Origin: CAYWNK01 sp047639615
GTDB lineage: Bacteria > Planctomycetota > UBA1135 > GCA-002686595
Assembly (NCBI GenBank): GCA_047639615.1
Contig: JBLIOL010000053.1
Span: 1-21,523 of the forward strand
Length of the DNA: 21,523 bases
Direction: 5' to 3'
The position numbers and the translations under genes were made by a program. A model generated the notes under the pieces. The model ran no database searches and was not told the DNA's origin. It saw nothing but the letters and a program-made list of their open reading frames with translations. Positions 20,498-21,523 of the stretch are shown here, one piece after another. Every line of letters starts with the position of its first letter. The first letter of the stretch is position 1.

Positions 20498-21463
20498 TCA
20501 ACGGACCTTGCCTTCCAGGTACGGAACCTCGAAGCACTTCTCGTGCATGATCGGACCGTGGCCGAAGTAGCCCTCTTCACCGAAGAGCTCGCCGTGGTCG
20601 GCGGTCACGATGATGTGAGTGTTCTTCGGAACCATGTCGTAGAGCTGCTCGAAGACGCCGTCGAGGTAGCGCACGGTGTCGATCTGACGCTCGCGCAACT
20701 CGTCCAGCTTGTCCTGGTCGAAGAACTTGAACTCTTCCTTGAAGCGCTCCTCCTCTTCGCTGCCGGACTTGTCTTCGATCTGGTCGTTCATCTTCTTGAA
20801 GACACCGTTGACCCCGCTGATGCGCGGCCACATGGAGGAGTCCTCTTCAGGCTTGGCGTAGGGATAGTGAGTCTCCCCCACGTTCAGCAGGTAGAAGTGC
20901 GGACGATCGCCGTCGAACTTCAAGGTCGGCAGCATGGCCGCCATGTCGTTGTGGCTGTCCATGAGCTGGAACGAGTCGAAGCCGCGGTTGATACCGGTCT
21001 TCGGGTTCAGCACAGGCAACGAAACGCGCGCATTGGTGGTGTAGCCCAACGTGTTCTGCAAGAACTCCGGCATCCACAGGCCGGGAACCATCTTGGCGAA
21101 CTCGATGCCCTTAGCACCCAGGCGGTCGTTGTAGTTGTAGAAGTCTTCCTTGTAGTACTCGGACGCATAGACGTTCTTAGGCGTCGTGTGCGGTAAGAGA
21201 CCAATCAGAAGGTTGTAGTGACTCGGGGCCGTCCAACCTGCGTAGGTGTAACGCTTCTCGACCTTACCCAGCTTCATGATCGTCTTGGGATCGGCAGCCA
21301 TGAACGCGTCATAGCGGCACGAATCCAAAGTGATAATGATCAAGTGGTTATCGCCCTGGGGATCAGGACGAGGGCCACTCATGCCGGGTCGCATCATCGG
21401 ACGCGGCATAGGCCGGTTCGAAGCTGCGGGCTTCTTCTTCTTGAAAGCGTCGAATAGTCCCAT
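20498..21463 (-). CDS. Sulfatase-like (alkaline-phosphatase superfamily) protein, apparently cytosolic
   Basis: 321 aa. The start at 21463 has AAAGGA about 8 nt upstream. There is no signal peptide: the N terminus is Lys-rich (FKKKK), then a Pro/Met/Arg-rich flexible stretch to about residue 36. Catalytic-domain motifs: LIIITLDSCRYDAF (Asp47), AGWTAPSHYNLLIGLLP (Thr78 at the nucleophile position), LNVGETHYPYAKP, and IIVTADHGELFGEEG...GHG (Asp289, His290, His302). The formylglycine Cys/Ser and the Arg of the C/S-x-P-x-R sulfatase signature are Thr and His here, so it is not a classical sulfatase; a phosphohydrolase or phospho-group transferase is as likely. The protein stops soon after EVPYLEGKVR, shorter than typical sulfatases, and the stop abuts a long inverted repeat. 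An acidic coil (SGSEEEERFKEEFKFF) lies around residues 228-245. Confidence 0.8.
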   Translation of the reverse strand: MGLFDAFKKKKPAASNRPMPRPMMRPGMSGPRPDPQGDNHLIIITLDSCRYDAFMAADPKTIMKLGKVEKRYTYAGWTAPSHYNLLIGLLPHTTPKNVYASEYYKEDFYNYNDRLGAKGIEFAKMVPGLWMPEFLQNTLGYTTNARVSLPVLNPKTGINRGFDSFQLMDSHNDMAAMLPTLKFDGDRPHFYLLNVGETHYPYAKPEEDSSMWPRISGVNGVFKKMNDQIEDKSGSEEEERFKEEFKFFDQDKLDELRERQIDTVRYLDGVFEQLYDMVPKNTHIIVTADHGELFGEEGYFGHGPIMHEKCFEVPYLEGKVR

Positions 21464-21484
21464 GGCAGGTTCCTTTGAGGTGGA

Positions 21485-21523
21485 CTACGCCTTGGAGGCG
21501 TAGAAGTCGACGAGGATTTGGGC
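21485..21523 (-). CDS. C-terminal end of an unidentified upstream gene
   Basis: Reading the - strand from the right edge gives 12 residues, AQILVDFYASKA, then TAG at 21487-21485, followed by a 21-nt gap containing the RBS of the sulfatase-like gene. This reads like a gene end (plausible amphipathic ending, tight spacing to the next gene), but the piece is too short to identify, and the frame choice rests only on the in-frame stop just before the next RBS. Confidence 0.4.
   Translation of the reverse strand, partial: AQILVDFYASKA

Overview
This is a GC-rich, densely coded bacterial chromosomal window. No phage, IS element, CRISPR array, tRNA or rRNA was recognised. The gene content suggests an environmental bacterium of the Planctomycetota or a similar deep-branching group: a two-subunit 2-oxoacid:ferredoxin oxidoreductase with a fused gamma-alpha chain, several alkaline-phosphatase-superfamily enzymes, a secreted HExxH protein of planctomycete style, and an ECF sigma factor coupled to a one-TM protein. 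The phylum is an inference from gene style only.

Left part (1-5660, mainly + strand): the 3' part of an SGNH/GDSL hydrolase; a small convergent membrane protein on the - strand (978-1436); a secreted protein with a C-terminal thioredoxin domain (1497-2618); a translationally coupled trio of ECF sigma factor, single-TM putative anti-sigma protein and a secretin-N-domain-like exported protein (2680-4642), closed by a very strong intrinsic terminator; then a tandem universal stress protein (4746-5660).

Middle (5661-11488): korAB on the - strand (8584-5720) faces away from a + strand operon of FIST-domain sensor, membrane-anchored rhodanese and CysQ-type phosphatase (8913-11488). The roughly 330-bp gap between them carries adjoining palindromes that look like operators. 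Both convergent junctions (5661-5719 and 11489-11571) hold hairpins sharing a 12-nt word, possibly a dispersed REP-like element.

Right part (11572-21523, all - strand), in transcription order: the last residues of an upstream gene, a cytosolic sulfatase-like protein, an unusual intergenic block (155-bp imperfect inverted repeat plus G-quadruplex motif), cysC with a 19-bp-stem terminator, a non-coding leader with four 13-bp repeats, two paralogous phosphodiesterase/alkaline-phosphatase-family enzymes with different predicted membrane topologies, a 64-aa small protein, a three-TM protein resembling the EMC3/TMCO1/YidC insertase superfamily with an extracytoplasmic beta-rich insert, a solo (p)ppGpp-hydrolase-like HD protein, and a secreted gluzincin-type metallopeptidase-like protein.

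Two themes emerge. One is sulfate activation and PAP recycling (CysC, CysQ) alongside alkaline-phosphatase-superfamily hydrolases. The other is an envelope module of paired membrane phosphodiesterases, a small protein and an insertase-like protein, which is the best candidate here for an undescribed functional unit.
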